64,000 bases of DNA from Symbiodinium natans (lineage: Eukaryota; Sar; Dinophyceae; Suessiales; Symbiodiniaceae): contig CAJNDS010001458.1 of NCBI GenBank assembly GCA_905221605.1, positions 679,001 to 743,000 on the forward strand. The letters are read 5' to 3'. The translations under genes were made by a program, and so were the position numbers. This document shows positions 51,793 to 62,013 of this stretch, piece by piece; within the stretch, counting starts at the first letter, position 1; each line of letters begins with the position of its first letter. The notes beneath the pieces are model-generated. The model was not told where the DNA came from. It did no database searches and saw only the letters and a program-made list of their open reading frames with translations.

Positions 51793-52013
51793 TATAACCC
51801 ACTCATACGTTTATCTTAACCAGCAGATACCACCAGCATGTGATTCTTCTCATGTGGCATCGTGTGGCCGAGCCACCAGCGACTGACCATGAGGATCCAT
51901 TCTTCCTCTGTCTCGATGTTTTCAGACCGGCTGCGCTCTCCCTTGAGCGTAAATCGCCTGAGAATGTGTTCAGGGTTCAAGGTGAGATACTCCGAGATTT
52001 GGCACAGGGTCTT

Positions 52014-52436
52014 TTAAGAGCATGAACCTTGTTCTTGCATGTCGCAAAACTCACTTGCAGGAAGTGGTTCGTCGAGGCACGGGTCACGAAACCATGTCAT
52101 GGGGACTGGCGCCTCCACCATGTTGTGCTCTTGCGCCCAGGAGTCAAGCCGTTCAACTCCTTTCAGAGGAATCTTCCGCCAAAACTTGGAAAGTGATCCC
52201 CAGTCGAACGCTTTCTCCGTTTCAGCAAAGGACTGGCGGATCTCGGACTGCAAATTGCTGATGTTCTCGAAGTGTTTGGATTTGGCCAACTTCAAAACCT
52301 CGATCCAGCTGACTGTTGAGGCTTGTGAGAGGGCAAGGCTCTGTCCCAGGCCTTGGGCACAAATCTGCCCAAAGGACATTGGCTGCTTCATTGACACGGG
52401 GACGGCCTGCAGCATGGTCACGAGGAAAGCAGGCAC
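52014..52436 (-). CDS. hypothetical exon
   Basis: 140 codons, plausible composition, including 'VSWIEVLKLAKSKHFENISNLQSEIRQSFAETEKAFDWGSLSKFWRKIPL' and 'VPMTWFRDPCLDEPLPASEFCDMQ'. No domain recognised. Same strand and close to the neighbouring exons; interpreted as part of the gene ending in the SET-like exon. Confidence 0.45.
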   Translation of the reverse strand: MPAFLVTMLQAVPVSMKQPMSFGQICAQGLGQSLALSQASTVSWIEVLKLAKSKHFENISNLQSEIRQSFAETEKAFDWGSLSKFWRKIPLKGVERLDSWAQEHNMVEAPVPMTWFRDPCLDEPLPASEFCDMQEQGSCS

Positions 52437-52496
52437 CTAAGCCACTGTCACTCACTGACTGTATTTCATGAAGAATGGGGCAATCGTTAGTGACTG

Positions 52497-52709
52497 TCAC
52501 TGTGTGACTTCAGGACCGGAGGCTGTGGTCTTGCACAAGTAGTGCACCAGCGCACTCATCCACAAGGCAGTCACTCGGATGTGGCCCTTGATGATGCCGA
52601 GGTTGCCGTTCTCGATTCTAGCCAACTGCACCACATCCCAGCTGCGGAACCCCTGGGCAGCATTGAAGTTCATCATCTTTTCACCTCCAGAAACAAACCA
52701 ATTGCTCAA
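52497..52709 (-). CDS. hypothetical short exon
   Basis: 70 codons: 'GGEKMMNFNAAQGFRSWDVVQLARIENGNLGIIKGHIRVTALWMSALVHYL'. The composition is protein-like and it sits between two other minus-strand exons. Not recognised. Confidence 0.4.
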   Translation of the reverse strand: MSNWFVSGGEKMMNFNAAQGFRSWDVVQLARIENGNLGIIKGHIRVTALWMSALVHYLCKTTASGPEVTQ

Positions 52710-52888
52710 CTTCTAAGCTCAAATCCTCACGAGTGAGTTGTGGACAGTCAGCTCAGACATGCTCAGAAAGAAAATCAGGCATCCCACACATGGCAGCCAC
52801 AGAGACGCTCCTGTGACCCACATGATTCGATGCAGAGCTTGGCAATGCCAGGATATGGACCGAGCCATCGTGACCAGGATCTGGAAGC

Positions 52889-53080
52889 TTACCCTGGCAA
52901 TCGGAACCTTGTTTGCGCAGACACGAAAAATGAATAAGTGAATAAATGAAACTTGTACTCTTGAAATTGCAAGCCTTTGATATCCTTTGCTTGCAAGAAT
53001 CCGACCAGCTCGGTCAGCCACTCCTTGAAGCCAGCATCAGGGTTCTCCAGTGTAGCAAGGATTGTCCCCGGATTCGCCAA
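52889..53080 (-). CDS. hypothetical short exon
   Basis: 63 codons, of which the first ~40 ('GTILATLENPDAGFKEWLTELVGFLQAKDIKGLQFQEYKF') look coding and the remainder intronic. It may be the most upstream visible exon of the 48891-53080 gene. Weak. Confidence 0.35.
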   Translation of the reverse strand: MANPGTILATLENPDAGFKEWLTELVGFLQAKDIKGLQFQEYKFHLFTYSFFVSAQTRFRLPG

Positions 53081-53251
53081 GGCATAGGCCAGTAAAGGAT
53101 CGTATGAGGGTGTCTCCGTCTGGGCATCCAGAGCGCCCTGCGGTCAATCTGATTGGGCCGCTCTTGCAGAAAACAAGGGGAGAGGAGCGGTTGATTTCTG
53201 GGGCTTAAGTCTATTGGACTTACACCCCCACGGCAATTGTGTCTTTTTGTT

Positions 53252-53420
53252 GGCGAAAAAGTTTTGGCTTAAGTCCGGCGGACTTAAGCCTCCAGAGGTG
53301 CCGCACGTCCATGGGGGGCATCAATTTGCTAGACATATCACCATCAAACTGGCTGGCAAACATACGTGCGGCACGTCTTTTGGCTTAAGTCCGCCGGACT
53401 TAAGCCAAAACTTTTTGGCC
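53252..53420. mobile_element. foldback MITE with palindromic arms
   Basis: Left arm 53252-53290 and right arm 53382-53420 are reverse complements at 38 of 39 positions. Each arm itself contains the near-palindrome GGCTTAAGTCCGGCGGACTTAAGCC. A second exact inverted pair, GTGCCGCACGT, lies inside (53298-53308 and 53364-53374). A degenerate half-palindrome GGCTTAAGTCTATTGGACTTA sits just upstream (53202-53222). Non-coding. Confidence 0.85.
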
Positions 53421-54062
53421 TCAAAAATGGAGATCAAACGTCACTGAAGCACCCACTGGACTTTCACTGGTCTAAACTGGTCTGGAATTGGAAAGCTGTA
53501 TAAAGCTCTCACATAACCAAACCACGTTTTCTGTCATTTGTCCAGTGTACTTGAGTGAAAGAAACTTTCAAAGCCTGAAAGGGGAAGCCTTTTCTCCGTA
53601 GTTAAACCGGATAACTGGATCCAGGCAGCCTTCATTTCATCTTAAGCTATCTCCAGGCCAATGGACTCTAGCCACACACAGATGCTTTCTGAGACAACAG
53701 GTCCTCGTCTGCCAGCGGGGGGGGCGAACGGGAACCGTCACCGTCTCCCTGGCAGACTTTGGCTTTAGGGCTAAGGCCTTCAGGTGCAGGGCTTGAAGGG
53801 TTAGGTGGCTCAATCGGGTCTGTCAGATGAAAGAGAATCAAAATCAGAAGGCCTCCATCCCAGCCATCAGCAGGATTGGCAAGTTTTGGCTTTCTGCTGC
53901 GCTTGGGCCATGACAAGGAGATTCCGGCAAGTCAACAGGAACGTACATCTTCAAAACTGGAGGCCTTCAACGAATCAAGGCAACATGCACAAATCATCCA
54001 AACATAGGCATAAACAGGCAGCAGATCAGGCAGACCAGCAATGTTTTTGCAGCCCATCTGCA
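53421..54062. other. intergenic
   Basis: Contains copy 3 of the dispersed repeat (53928-54005). The minus-strand frame at 53668-53916 is Pro/Ser-rich without a motif. No gene is supported. Confidence 0.5.
53928..54005. repeat. dispersed repeat, copy 3 (partial)
   Basis: GTCAACAGGAACGTACATCTTCAAAA followed by AACGAATCAAGGCAACATGC and ACAAATCATCCAAACATA. The 3' half (TTTTGCTTAATGCACC) is missing. Confidence 0.8.
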
Positions 54063-54474
54063 TCAGTCCTTCGACTGATTGGAAAACAAATCCTCCTCGG
54101 AATCAAGATCCGAAAGAAAGCAAGGCCCGGGGCTGCAGCGTACATCTTCATTGGTTGTCGGCTTCTTGAAGACGGTTTTGACAACAGCTGCTGCTGCTGG
54201 CTTCTTCTGGGTCTTCTTGCTAGCCGCTGGTCTCTTTTTTGCCGCAGAGGCCGCTGAGGCCGTAGAGTTTTTTTTTTTGGGGGGGGCCCTTCTTGGCGCC
54301 AAGCTCGCCAACCTCGCCAAGGCACAACGTCGTAGTATCAACATCATCATCAGCCAGCCGCTCGCCACGGTCGTCAGCAGCCCCTGTTGCATTTGACATG
54401 GCGGACAAGATTACGTGGGTGGCTGCTATACGGTCTGCAGCGGCTGCGTTGGCGGCGGCAAAAAAATTCGGCAA
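54063..54474 (-). CDS. small Ala/Lys-rich basic protein, frame broken at a homopolymer
   Basis: Two overlapping minus-strand frames make sense only together. The first (54474-54288) begins 'MPNFFAAANAAAADRIAATH' and runs through an acidic 'RGERLADDDVDTTT' to 'GAKKGPP'. The second (about 54270-54063) continues 'KKKNSTASAASAAKKRPAASKKTQKKPAAAAVVKTVFKKP' and ends with 'SDLDSEEDLFSNQSKD'. The break falls at T11G8 (plus strand 54268-54286). It is a sequencing-length error, a true frameshift or programmed slippage. The Lys/Ala/Pro tail resembles linker-histone-like or HMG-like tails and a nuclear signal; DNA binding is inferred only. Confidence 0.5.
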
Positions 54475-54756
54475 GAGAAAAAAAACATCTGTTAGGGTTT
54501 AGGCTTTAGGATGCTTTAGGGTTTAGGGCGAGGGGATGGGAACTGGAAGCACCTGACTCACCCAACTCAGTTTTGTACACCGCTTGCACCGTTAAACCAG
54601 CACGACACAAACCTCAAAACCCTGTTTCCGACAGGCAAAAGAGCTCACGAAATTTACGCGGGAACTTCGGTGATGATACCTAAACCAAGGCCCGAGGTCG
54701 CCGAGGCCTAAACCCTAGGAGAACTGGAGCCCTATAGCCTATAGGCTAGGAGGAGG

Positions 54757-55175
54757 CGCCTACTACACAGTTCAACTTCGCACGAGAACGTGAGTGATGA
54801 GGAGCACCTATACACTGCCTACACCTGCACATTGCAACTGGCCTGGGTCGCAGTCGCAGATGTCGAGAGATCTGTTGGAACTTCGGCGGGGGCTTTCGAA
54901 TCGGGTCCTTCTTGCACAGGTGCCTGCGGCATCGTGATGGTACCAAAACCAAGGCCCAAAGAGATGCCTACTACACAGTCCAACTTCGCACAAGAACGTG
55001 AGTGACGATGAGCACCTACACCACCGACACCTGCACATTGCAACTGGCCTGGGTCGCAGTCGCAGATGTCAGGAAATCTGTGGGAACTTCGGCGGGGGCT
55101 TTCGAATCGGATACTTCTTGCATTGGCGCCTGCGGCATTGTGATGCTACCTAAACCAAGGCCCAAGGCCTAAACC
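54757..55175. repeat. tandem duplication of about 210 bp
   Basis: Two adjacent copies share CTACTACACAGT.CAACTTCGCA, GCCTGGGTCGCAGTCGCAGATGTC and GAACTTCGGCGGGGGCTTTCGAATCGG. The unit contains small open frames on both strands, but they are short and no motif is seen. Confidence 0.9.
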
Positions 55176-55186
55176 CTAGCAAAACT

Positions 55187-55285
55187 GGAGCCCTACAGGC
55201 CCTATAGCCTATAGTCTATAGCCTATACCTGTAGCCTATAGCCTATAGGCCCTATAGGCTATAGGCCCTATAGGCTAGCAAGTAA
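55187..55285. repeat. CCTATAG palindromic cluster
   Basis: Alternating CCTATAGCCTATAG and CTATAGGCCCTATAGGCTATAGG words, mostly self-complementary, able to form several hairpins. A shorter relative stands at 54728-54752. Confidence 0.85.
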
Positions 55286-55506
55286 CCAGGCTTACTGGAG
55301 CCCGCGCTGCACCCTACAGCAATAAAATCTGGGCGGGGTTGGGGACTGTCGGCCTGCAACTCTGATGCCTCTTGCGTCGGAGGCCCCTAAGTTCAATTGG
55401 GCCCAGCTGCATTAGAGTATCTTGGAAGCCAAAAAGGCTGGATCTCATCAGCTTGGGCCATGCTGGGCCATACACTTTTCAACAAAATTTTCTCTGCTGC
55501 CAGCAA

Positions 55507-55636
55507 GCTTGAACATGCGCGGACCCCCCGCAATCTTCAAGCATTTTAGGTGGTGCATTAAGCAAAACCAGCTTGAACATGCGCGGACCCCCCGCAATCT
55601 TCAAGCATTTTAGGTGGTGCATTAAGCAAAACCACC
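55507..55636. repeat. 65-bp direct duplication
   Basis: Two adjacent copies of a 65-bp unit beginning AGCTTGAACATGCGCGGACC and ending TGCATTAAGCAAAACCA. The ending resembles the TTTTGCTTAATGCACC end of the dispersed repeat, in inverse orientation. Confidence 0.9.
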
Positions 55637-55919
55637 ACCCCTGTTTATGCAAAGACCCATAAAACGTGATTTTGGAATAAATGCACCCAAAATCAAGAAT
55701 ACACACAACATGAAACACACTCTGCTGGACAAGTCCACTCTGCGCGCCTTTCAAGATGAAATTTTCTCTGTTTTCGGTACACGATGGTACACGGTTCAAA
55801 TTGCAACCAGTTGCGGATTGAACCTTGTGCACAAATCAGGCGGTTAGAAGCTCTTGCCAATTTCTGCACAAGGTTCAAGTCACAACGCGTCACAACCAGC
55901 TGCGGATGAACACTGTCCC

Positions 55920-57330
55920 AGATTGTCCTTGTCTTAGAATATCTTAGAAGCCAAAAAGGCTGGGCCTCATCAGCTTGGGCCATGCTGGGCCATACACTTT
56001 TCATCACCTTTCAAGATGAAATTTTCTCTGTTTTCGGTACACGATGGTACACGGTTCACATCGCAACCAGTTGCGGATTGAACCTTGTGCACAAATCAGA
56101 CGGTTTGAAGCTCTTGCCAGATTTGTGCACAAGGTTCAATTCACAACCAGCTGCGGATGACCAGTGTCCCAGATTGTCCTAGTCTTAGAGTATCTTAGAA
56201 GCCAAAAAGGCTGGACCTCATCAGCTTGGGCCATGCTGGGCCATACACTTTTCATCACCTTGCAAGATGAAATTTTCTCTGTTTTCGGTACACGATAGTA
56301 CACGGTTCACATCGCAACCGGTTGCGGATTGAACCTTGTGCACAAATCAGACGGTTTGAAGCTCTTGCCAGATTTGTGCACAAGGTTCAATTCACAACCA
56401 GCTGCGGATGAACAGTGTCCCAGATTGTCCTTGTCTTAGAATATCTTAGAAGCCAAAAAGGCTGGGCCTCATCAGCTTGGGCCATGCTGGGCCATACACT
56501 TTTCATCACCTTTCAAGATGAAATTTTCTCTGTTTTCGGTACACGATGGTACACGGTTCACATCGCAACCAGTTGCGGATTGAACCTTGTGCACAAATCA
56601 GACGGTTTGAAGCTCTTGCCAGATTTGTGCACAAGGTTCAATTCACAACCAGCTGCGGATGAACAGTGTCCCAGATTGTCCTAGTCTTAGAATATCTTAG
56701 AAGCCAAAAAGGCTGGGCCTCATCAGCTTGGGCCATGCTGGGCCATACACTTTTCATCACCTTTCAAGATGAATTTTTCTCTGTTTTCGGTGCACGATGG
56801 TACACGGTTCACATCGCAACCAGTTGCGGATTGAACCTTGTGCACAAATCAGACGGTTTGAAGCTCTTGCCAGATTTGTGCACAAGGTTCAATTCACAAC
56901 CAGCTGCGGATGAACAGTGTCCCAGATTGTCCTAGTCTTAGAATATCTTAGAAGCCAAAAAGGCTGGGCCTCATCAGCTTGGGCCATGCTGGGCCATACA
57001 CTTTTCATCACCTTGCAAGATGAAATTTTCTCTGTTTGCGGTACACGAAGGTACACGGTTCACATCGCAACCAGTTGCGGATTGAACCTTGTGCACAAAT
57101 CAGACGGTTTGAAGCTCTTGCCAGATTTGTGCACAAGGTTCAATTCACAACCAGCTGCGGATGAACAGTGTACCAGATTGTCCTAGCCTTAGAGTATCTT
57201 AGAAGCCAAAAAGACTGGACCTCATCAGCTTGGGCCATGCTGGGCCATACACTTTTCATCACCTTTCAAGATTGAATTTTCCCAGTTTTCGGTACACGGT
57301 CCAAATCGCAACCAGTTGCGGATTAAACCT
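55920..57330. repeat. 251-bp satellite array with internal hairpin
   Basis: Six tandem monomers with a period of 251 bp (TTTCAAGATGAAATTTTCTC-type words near 56008, 56259, 56511, 56762, 57013 and 57264). A divergent copy lies at 55725-55915 and a fragment at 55425-55500. Each monomer holds a perfect 19-bp inverted pair, TGAACCTTGTGCACAAATC and its complement (56581-56599 and 56622-56640 in one copy), separated by 22 bp. Three monomers carry an identical-length 89-codon frame, which is a by-product of the repeat. Confidence 0.95.
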
Positions 57331-57502
57331 CGTGGACAAATCAGACAGTGCGCACACAGCAGCAAAAGTAACACAATGTAACATGATGTAGCATATTGTA
57401 GCAGTAACCAGGCTTGCTGCGCCATGATGTCTTCGATGCCTGGGACAGTGTTTCGGCAACCTGCTGCTGCCCGCTGCAAGCCTGACAGCCCATCTTTGCG
57501 AG

Positions 57503-58010
57503 GGCATGCTTCAATGGAGAAATGCAGCTGAGAACTTCCCAATGTCAGACACTCGGCTCAGATATTTCTCCCCGCTAATCTTTTCCCCAGCGCGACAATG
57601 CGACATGACGCGGCCTGCAGACATGCTATGACATGCTGGAGCTCCGGTAGTTTCTGGCAGTTTCTTCTAGTTTCTTGGCTGCAGCTTCGGGTTTGGGGTC
57701 AGAACCTGAGGCCCAAGAACTGCACCTGGAACATGTGCACGTAGGGTTGGGGTGATGGAGCGAAAGTGCTACAGCCAGCACGTCGGCACATGTCGGCACG
57801 GCCCGGCCATGACTGCAAGCAGGGTCGCAGATGGTCGCAGCAGGCGGTATGCACTGCTGCGACGGCCCCCAGTACTAACCCAAACCCTTTCGTTTCAAGT
57901 TTCAAGATGTTTCACGACTACCGGAAAAAATGCGGTCTGCAATGGTCTGCACTGCCAAGAAAGGGAATGTACGGGGTAGCTGATGATAGCTGCACGATGC
58001 TGCATGGCAG
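57503..58010. repeat. long direct repeat, copy B
   Basis: Matches copy A (36721-37240) from GCATGCTTCAATGGAGAAAT to GCATGGCAG. Divergence is substantial, roughly 15-20% by eye plus indels. Confidence 0.85.
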
Positions 58011-58214
58011 CCCCTGCCTGCCACATCGGCAATTCCAAGTTCACATATGTTCACATCAGGGCCACAGTCTGAATGTTGAGGTTCAATGTTTTCTTCGAAA
58101 TCAATCAACCGCAAGTCCTGCGCCCGGGTGATCTTGGATGTGCTATGATGTGCTTGGCACTCCACACACTTGGAAGCACCGCGCGCCCACACCGTCTTTT
58201 TGCCCTGAGGGCGG

Positions 58215-58492
58215 CGGCACGGCAAAACACGGCAGACAGACACGCTGGAACTCTGGTGGTTTCTTCTAGTTTCTTGGCTGCAGCTTCGGGTTTGGGGTCA
58301 GAACCTGAGGCCCATGAACTGCACCTGGAACATGTGCACTTTGGGTTGGGGTGATGGGGCGAAAGTGCTACAGCCAGCATGTCGGCCCGGCCCGGCCATG
58401 ACTGCAAGCAGGGTCGCAGATGGTCGCAGCAGGCGGTATGCACTGCTGTGACGGCCCCCAGTACTAACCCAAACCCTGTCGTTTCAAGATGT
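58215..58492. repeat. long direct repeat, partial copy C
   Basis: Starts around CAGACAGACACGCTGGAACTC and continues through TTTCTTGGCTGCAGCTTCGGG, GGCCCATGAACTGCACCTGG and CAGTACTAACCCAAACCCTG. Very close to the 3' half of copy B, so it is a local duplication. Ends 9 bp before the stop of the Cys-rich gene. Confidence 0.9.
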
Positions 58493-58500
58493 TGAGCTAT

Positions 58501-59082
58501 TCAATGACCAAGTATGGGACCGGTGCAATCATTCAAAGCATTGACAAAAATGCACTTGTAGCGAATGACATTGTGCCGCTGAGCTTTTTTGGCAGCGATG
58601 AAGCGGGCCTCATAAACTTCTGGGTCTGACAAACAGACGGACTGCACGAAGCCATAGGCCACCAAAGCGCAAATAGAGTCGTTGTTGAGCGCTGGCAAGA
58701 CAGTGCCACTGCTGCTTATAGCTTGCACAAGGGCATGTGCTTGGGCCAGGACACTGTGAGCCCCTGCTCGTCCTGCCAGGTGACACAACAGCTTGTACTC
58801 TGCATCCACCTGCTCCTGCCATTCCTGACTGTCGTGGTTCTTTGCCTCTGCAAGCCCACTGACACAATTGTGATCCACAGATCCTGCAGCCGCGACTGAG
58901 CCAGTTGATTTTTGGCATCCATAGCGGTACTTCCGCACAAGATCAGGTGAGGTTTTCGTCCGGACACGACAAGCAGGGATCTTTCGATTATGGGCCCCAC
59001 GGCGGCATTCCCTGCAGTTGACGCACACCCGATCTCGTCGGTAAGTCCGGGCACCGCATTTTTTCAAGCACAGCCAGGGCAT
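58501..59082 (-). CDS. Cys-rich zinc-ribbon-like hypothetical protein
   Basis: 193 codons from a Met at 59082. Residues 5-56 contain at least seven Cys ('CLKKC', 'CVNCREC', 'PACRV', 'YGCQ') with many Arg/Lys, consistent with one or two small zinc-binding modules that contact nucleic acid. The rest is helical with 'HLAGRAGAHSVLAQAHALVQAI' and 'SICALVAYGFVQSVCLSDPEVYEARFIAAKKAQRHNVIRYKCIF'. No family recognised. It lies just outside copy C of the direct repeat, in the same orientation as the other genes. Confidence 0.6.
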   Translation of the reverse strand: MPWLCLKKCGARTYRRDRVCVNCRECRRGAHNRKIPACRVRTKTSPDLVRKYRYGCQKSTGSVAAAGSVDHNCVSGLAEAKNHDSQEWQEQVDAEYKLLCHLAGRAGAHSVLAQAHALVQAISSSGTVLPALNNDSICALVAYGFVQSVCLSDPEVYEARFIAAKKAQRHNVIRYKCIFVNALNDCTGPILGH

Positions 59083-59099
59083 GGCAACAAAAGTGTCAC

Positions 59100-61560
59100 G
59101 TGCTGCAGGTGTGTGAAGGCTGTGAAATTTGTGAAAGCACAGAAAGTAACCCTTATTACATTTACTGGTTTGTCTTGTCCCCTGTGTTTGCTAGTAAGAT
59201 TTAGCAATGCCTCTTCCTCGCCCCTTAGACTCGAGCCCCTCGTAGCCTTGCCACGCTTTTGGAGTTTCCCCACCCACCCGGAAACACATAGGATCACGCA
59301 GGGCTTGGGGTTCAGGACTTGGGGTTTCGGTTCCAGGGTTAAGGGTTGCAAGTGCCCAGGCACAGAAGAAGTTGGGCTCGGACTCTGCCTATTGCTACAT
59401 CCTCGCCATTCCTCGCCCAGCTCACAGCTGAGACGGTTTAGGGTGCAGGTTAGCAGTGTTAAGTTCTTTGGATTTAGTCCGGCTTCCTATCATACCTTTG
59501 TTCCTGCATCACCTGCCTGCTGCTGCTGCGGGGAGCTTGGAGGAGCTGTGGGGCGCCTCCAGTCGCTGTGGCACAGCGGAGTTGTGAGTCGGCATCCTTC
59601 AGGGAGGCAGTCATTGTCGATAGCGGCCATCTAAGATCTCAGTCCATATCAATTTCTTCGGCAGTGGAGAAGTAGGTTAGATAGGGCTCAGAAACCCCCG
59701 ACTCCCCTCCTGAGCCCTTGCTGTGCCAGGAACTTGGGGACAGGCGCCTATTTAGGCCTGAGCCCGCGACTCTCCATGGCCCCGAAAGAATCCTAGAACC
59801 CGAAACCCGCAACTCTCAACCCCTTGGAGAGCCGGGCGGCTGGCTTGTGGGCGGGCTGCTGCGAGGAGGCAGGTGCCGAGGCGGCGCCTAGGGTTTAGGG
59901 CTTGGGGCTTGGGGCCTGAGCTTGGGTTTAGAGTTTTAAGTGAGGTTCCGGAATTAGGGGGCGCTGTGGGATGCCGTGGGGAGGTTCGCCCCACTCAGTG
60001 GGCCCTGCTTGAAGCCTTCAGCCTTCGGGCCTGGACCAGGCCAAGCTGATTCTAGGCGATGATGCAACCGTTCACAGCAGCAGGTACAGTGACGAACTGA
60101 ACCCTAAACCCTAAACCCTATATGTTATATACCCTGAATAACCCATAGTTTTATTCTGTTTATAGGGCCCCCAAATCCCCTAGAGATGGTCTTAGAGTGC
60201 TGAAAAGATGCATGGGCCCTCGACACAAAGGGGGCCTTGCAATATGCATGCTTTTCAGTCAATCGCATCAACAGTTTAGGCTTGGGGGTTTAAGGGGTTT
60301 AGGGATTAGGGTTTAGGATGTAGGGTGCAGGAGTCAGGGCTTAGGATTTCATAAACCCCTGAAACCTATGCCCTAAGTACCCTTGGCCACAGGACGTCAG
60401 GCGCAGGCACAGCACGGAATCATCTGTGGCGGGGAGGACGGACTCGCCCGCAAGCCTCCAAGGGAGGAGAGCTTTCCGCGACAAGGCCATCTTGCGGTTT
60501 TGGGTTCAGGGTTTAGGGTTTAAGGTTTAGAGTTTCGGGTTTGAGGTTTAGGGTTTCCAGGGTTGCTAGGGTTTCCAGGGTTTAGGGTTTAGGCAAAACC
60601 CTGAACTTCAAAATGGCAAAGCCCAAACCAAAAATCAAAAAAAAAACAACTAAACCCCGACAGACTATATCCCTTAAAAGCCCAGATCTTGTAGGAATCC
60701 TGCTCACGGGGCGGCAGAAGCCTAAAACCTTTTGCTGAGGGCATTCGGTTTTCCTGCTCATGGTTTAGGGTTTAGGGTTTGGGGTTTGGGGTTTAGGGCT
60801 TAGGCTTTGAGGTTCAGGGTTTACAGTTTAGGGTTAAGGGTTTAGGGCTCCTACTCCCTCAACCCATGCTCTAAAAGCGCGAAAGCCCTAAGCCCTAAAC
60901 CGTAACCCTAAACCCTAAACGAAACTCTGAACCCCTAAACCCTAAACCTTATAACATCTTATAACCTTATAACCCTTGGCCCGTAATCTTCTAAACCCTA
61001 AACCTTATAACTTATAACCCTTAGCCCGAATTTAGCGTTGAGGGAGTTTATTAGGGTTTACAGTAGGGGGTTTGGGGTGTTGTAGGGTTGAGGGAGCTTA
61101 GGTTTTAAGGGTTCGGGGCCCATGGCTTTAAGGGGCTCGAGCCCTGTGCCCGACATGATCGGCTACAGACATTCCAGAAATGGAACTGTAGGGCTCGGGC
61201 GTAGGGTTTGGGGCTTGGGGGGGAGGGCCTCTATGAATCCTAGGTTGGCCCATTAGACCCTCTGAACAACATTCCTAAAAGAGGTCCTCTTAAATCCAAT
61301 ATGGGAATGGTTTTCACCGCCGCAAATACTCCGCAACGCGCTTTACACATCGAAGGCATCTGGATTCTCCAGGGGCCCCCTTGGCGCACTGAGGGTTGAG
61401 GGAGGTTCACCCCACTGGCCCCTTTCAGGGGCAGAGCTCGCTTGGCTGGCATATGCTGGCATGGAGAGCTTGGAGGGGTTTAGGTTTAGGGTTTGAGGTT
61501 TGGAGTTTGGGGTTTTAGGGCATTGATTAAAAAGACCCCTGAAGTAAGAAACCTGACACC
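59100..61560. repeat. telomere-type repeat zone C, sparse
   Basis: Scattered TTTAGGG words (59890-59935, 60280-60320, 60500-60595, 60765-60845, 61475-61520) and CCCTAAA words (60100-60120, 60890-61000, including ACCTTATAAC variants). Frames at 58990-59634 (plus) and 59752-59994 (minus) have no recognisable motif. No gene is supported. Confidence 0.7.
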
Positions 61561-61564
61561 CATC

Positions 61565-61805
61565 TGGAGCCTTAAAGCATCCTCAAGCCTCAGCAGAGGA
61601 GAATTCGCGGCTAATCTGGAGCCCTAACAGCCTCAGCAGAGTAAAAGCTTTTGCTATTCTGGAGCCCTAAAGCCTCAGCAGAGGAAAAGTTTTGCTGATC
61701 TGGAGCCCCCAAGCCTCAGCACAGAAAAAGTTCTTGCTAATCTGGAGCCCTAAAGCCTCTGCAGGAGATTTTGCGCTAATCTGGAGCCCTAAAGCCTCAG
61801 CAGAG
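61565..61805. repeat. about 44-bp tandem repeat, CTGGAGCCCTAAAGCCTCAG
   Basis: Six units of about 40-46 bp, each CTGGAGCCCTAAAGCCTCAG then CAGAG.AAAAG.TTTTGCTAAT. The first unit is the most divergent. Confidence 0.93.
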
Positions 61806-62013
61806 TTAACAGTAGGGTTTCGGCTTGAGGGTTTAGGGAAGTGATATATTATAGCTCTGGATCTCTCCTGCCAGACATTGGAGACTTGACAACGTTTGTA
61901 AGGAAAACTTGTCTCACATCCTTCGCCGCCTGCTGGCTATTACCTGGGAGCGGTCAAAGATGATGGTCGAAGCCGCCGGAAGGCTCGAAATGTCAGGTGC
62001 GCAGGGCCCCTTG

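Noticed and set aside
56415-57186. Three identical-length 89-codon plus-strand ORFs starting every 251 bp
   Set aside because: By-product of the satellite monomer; on the opposite strand to all real genes and containing the hairpin sequence.
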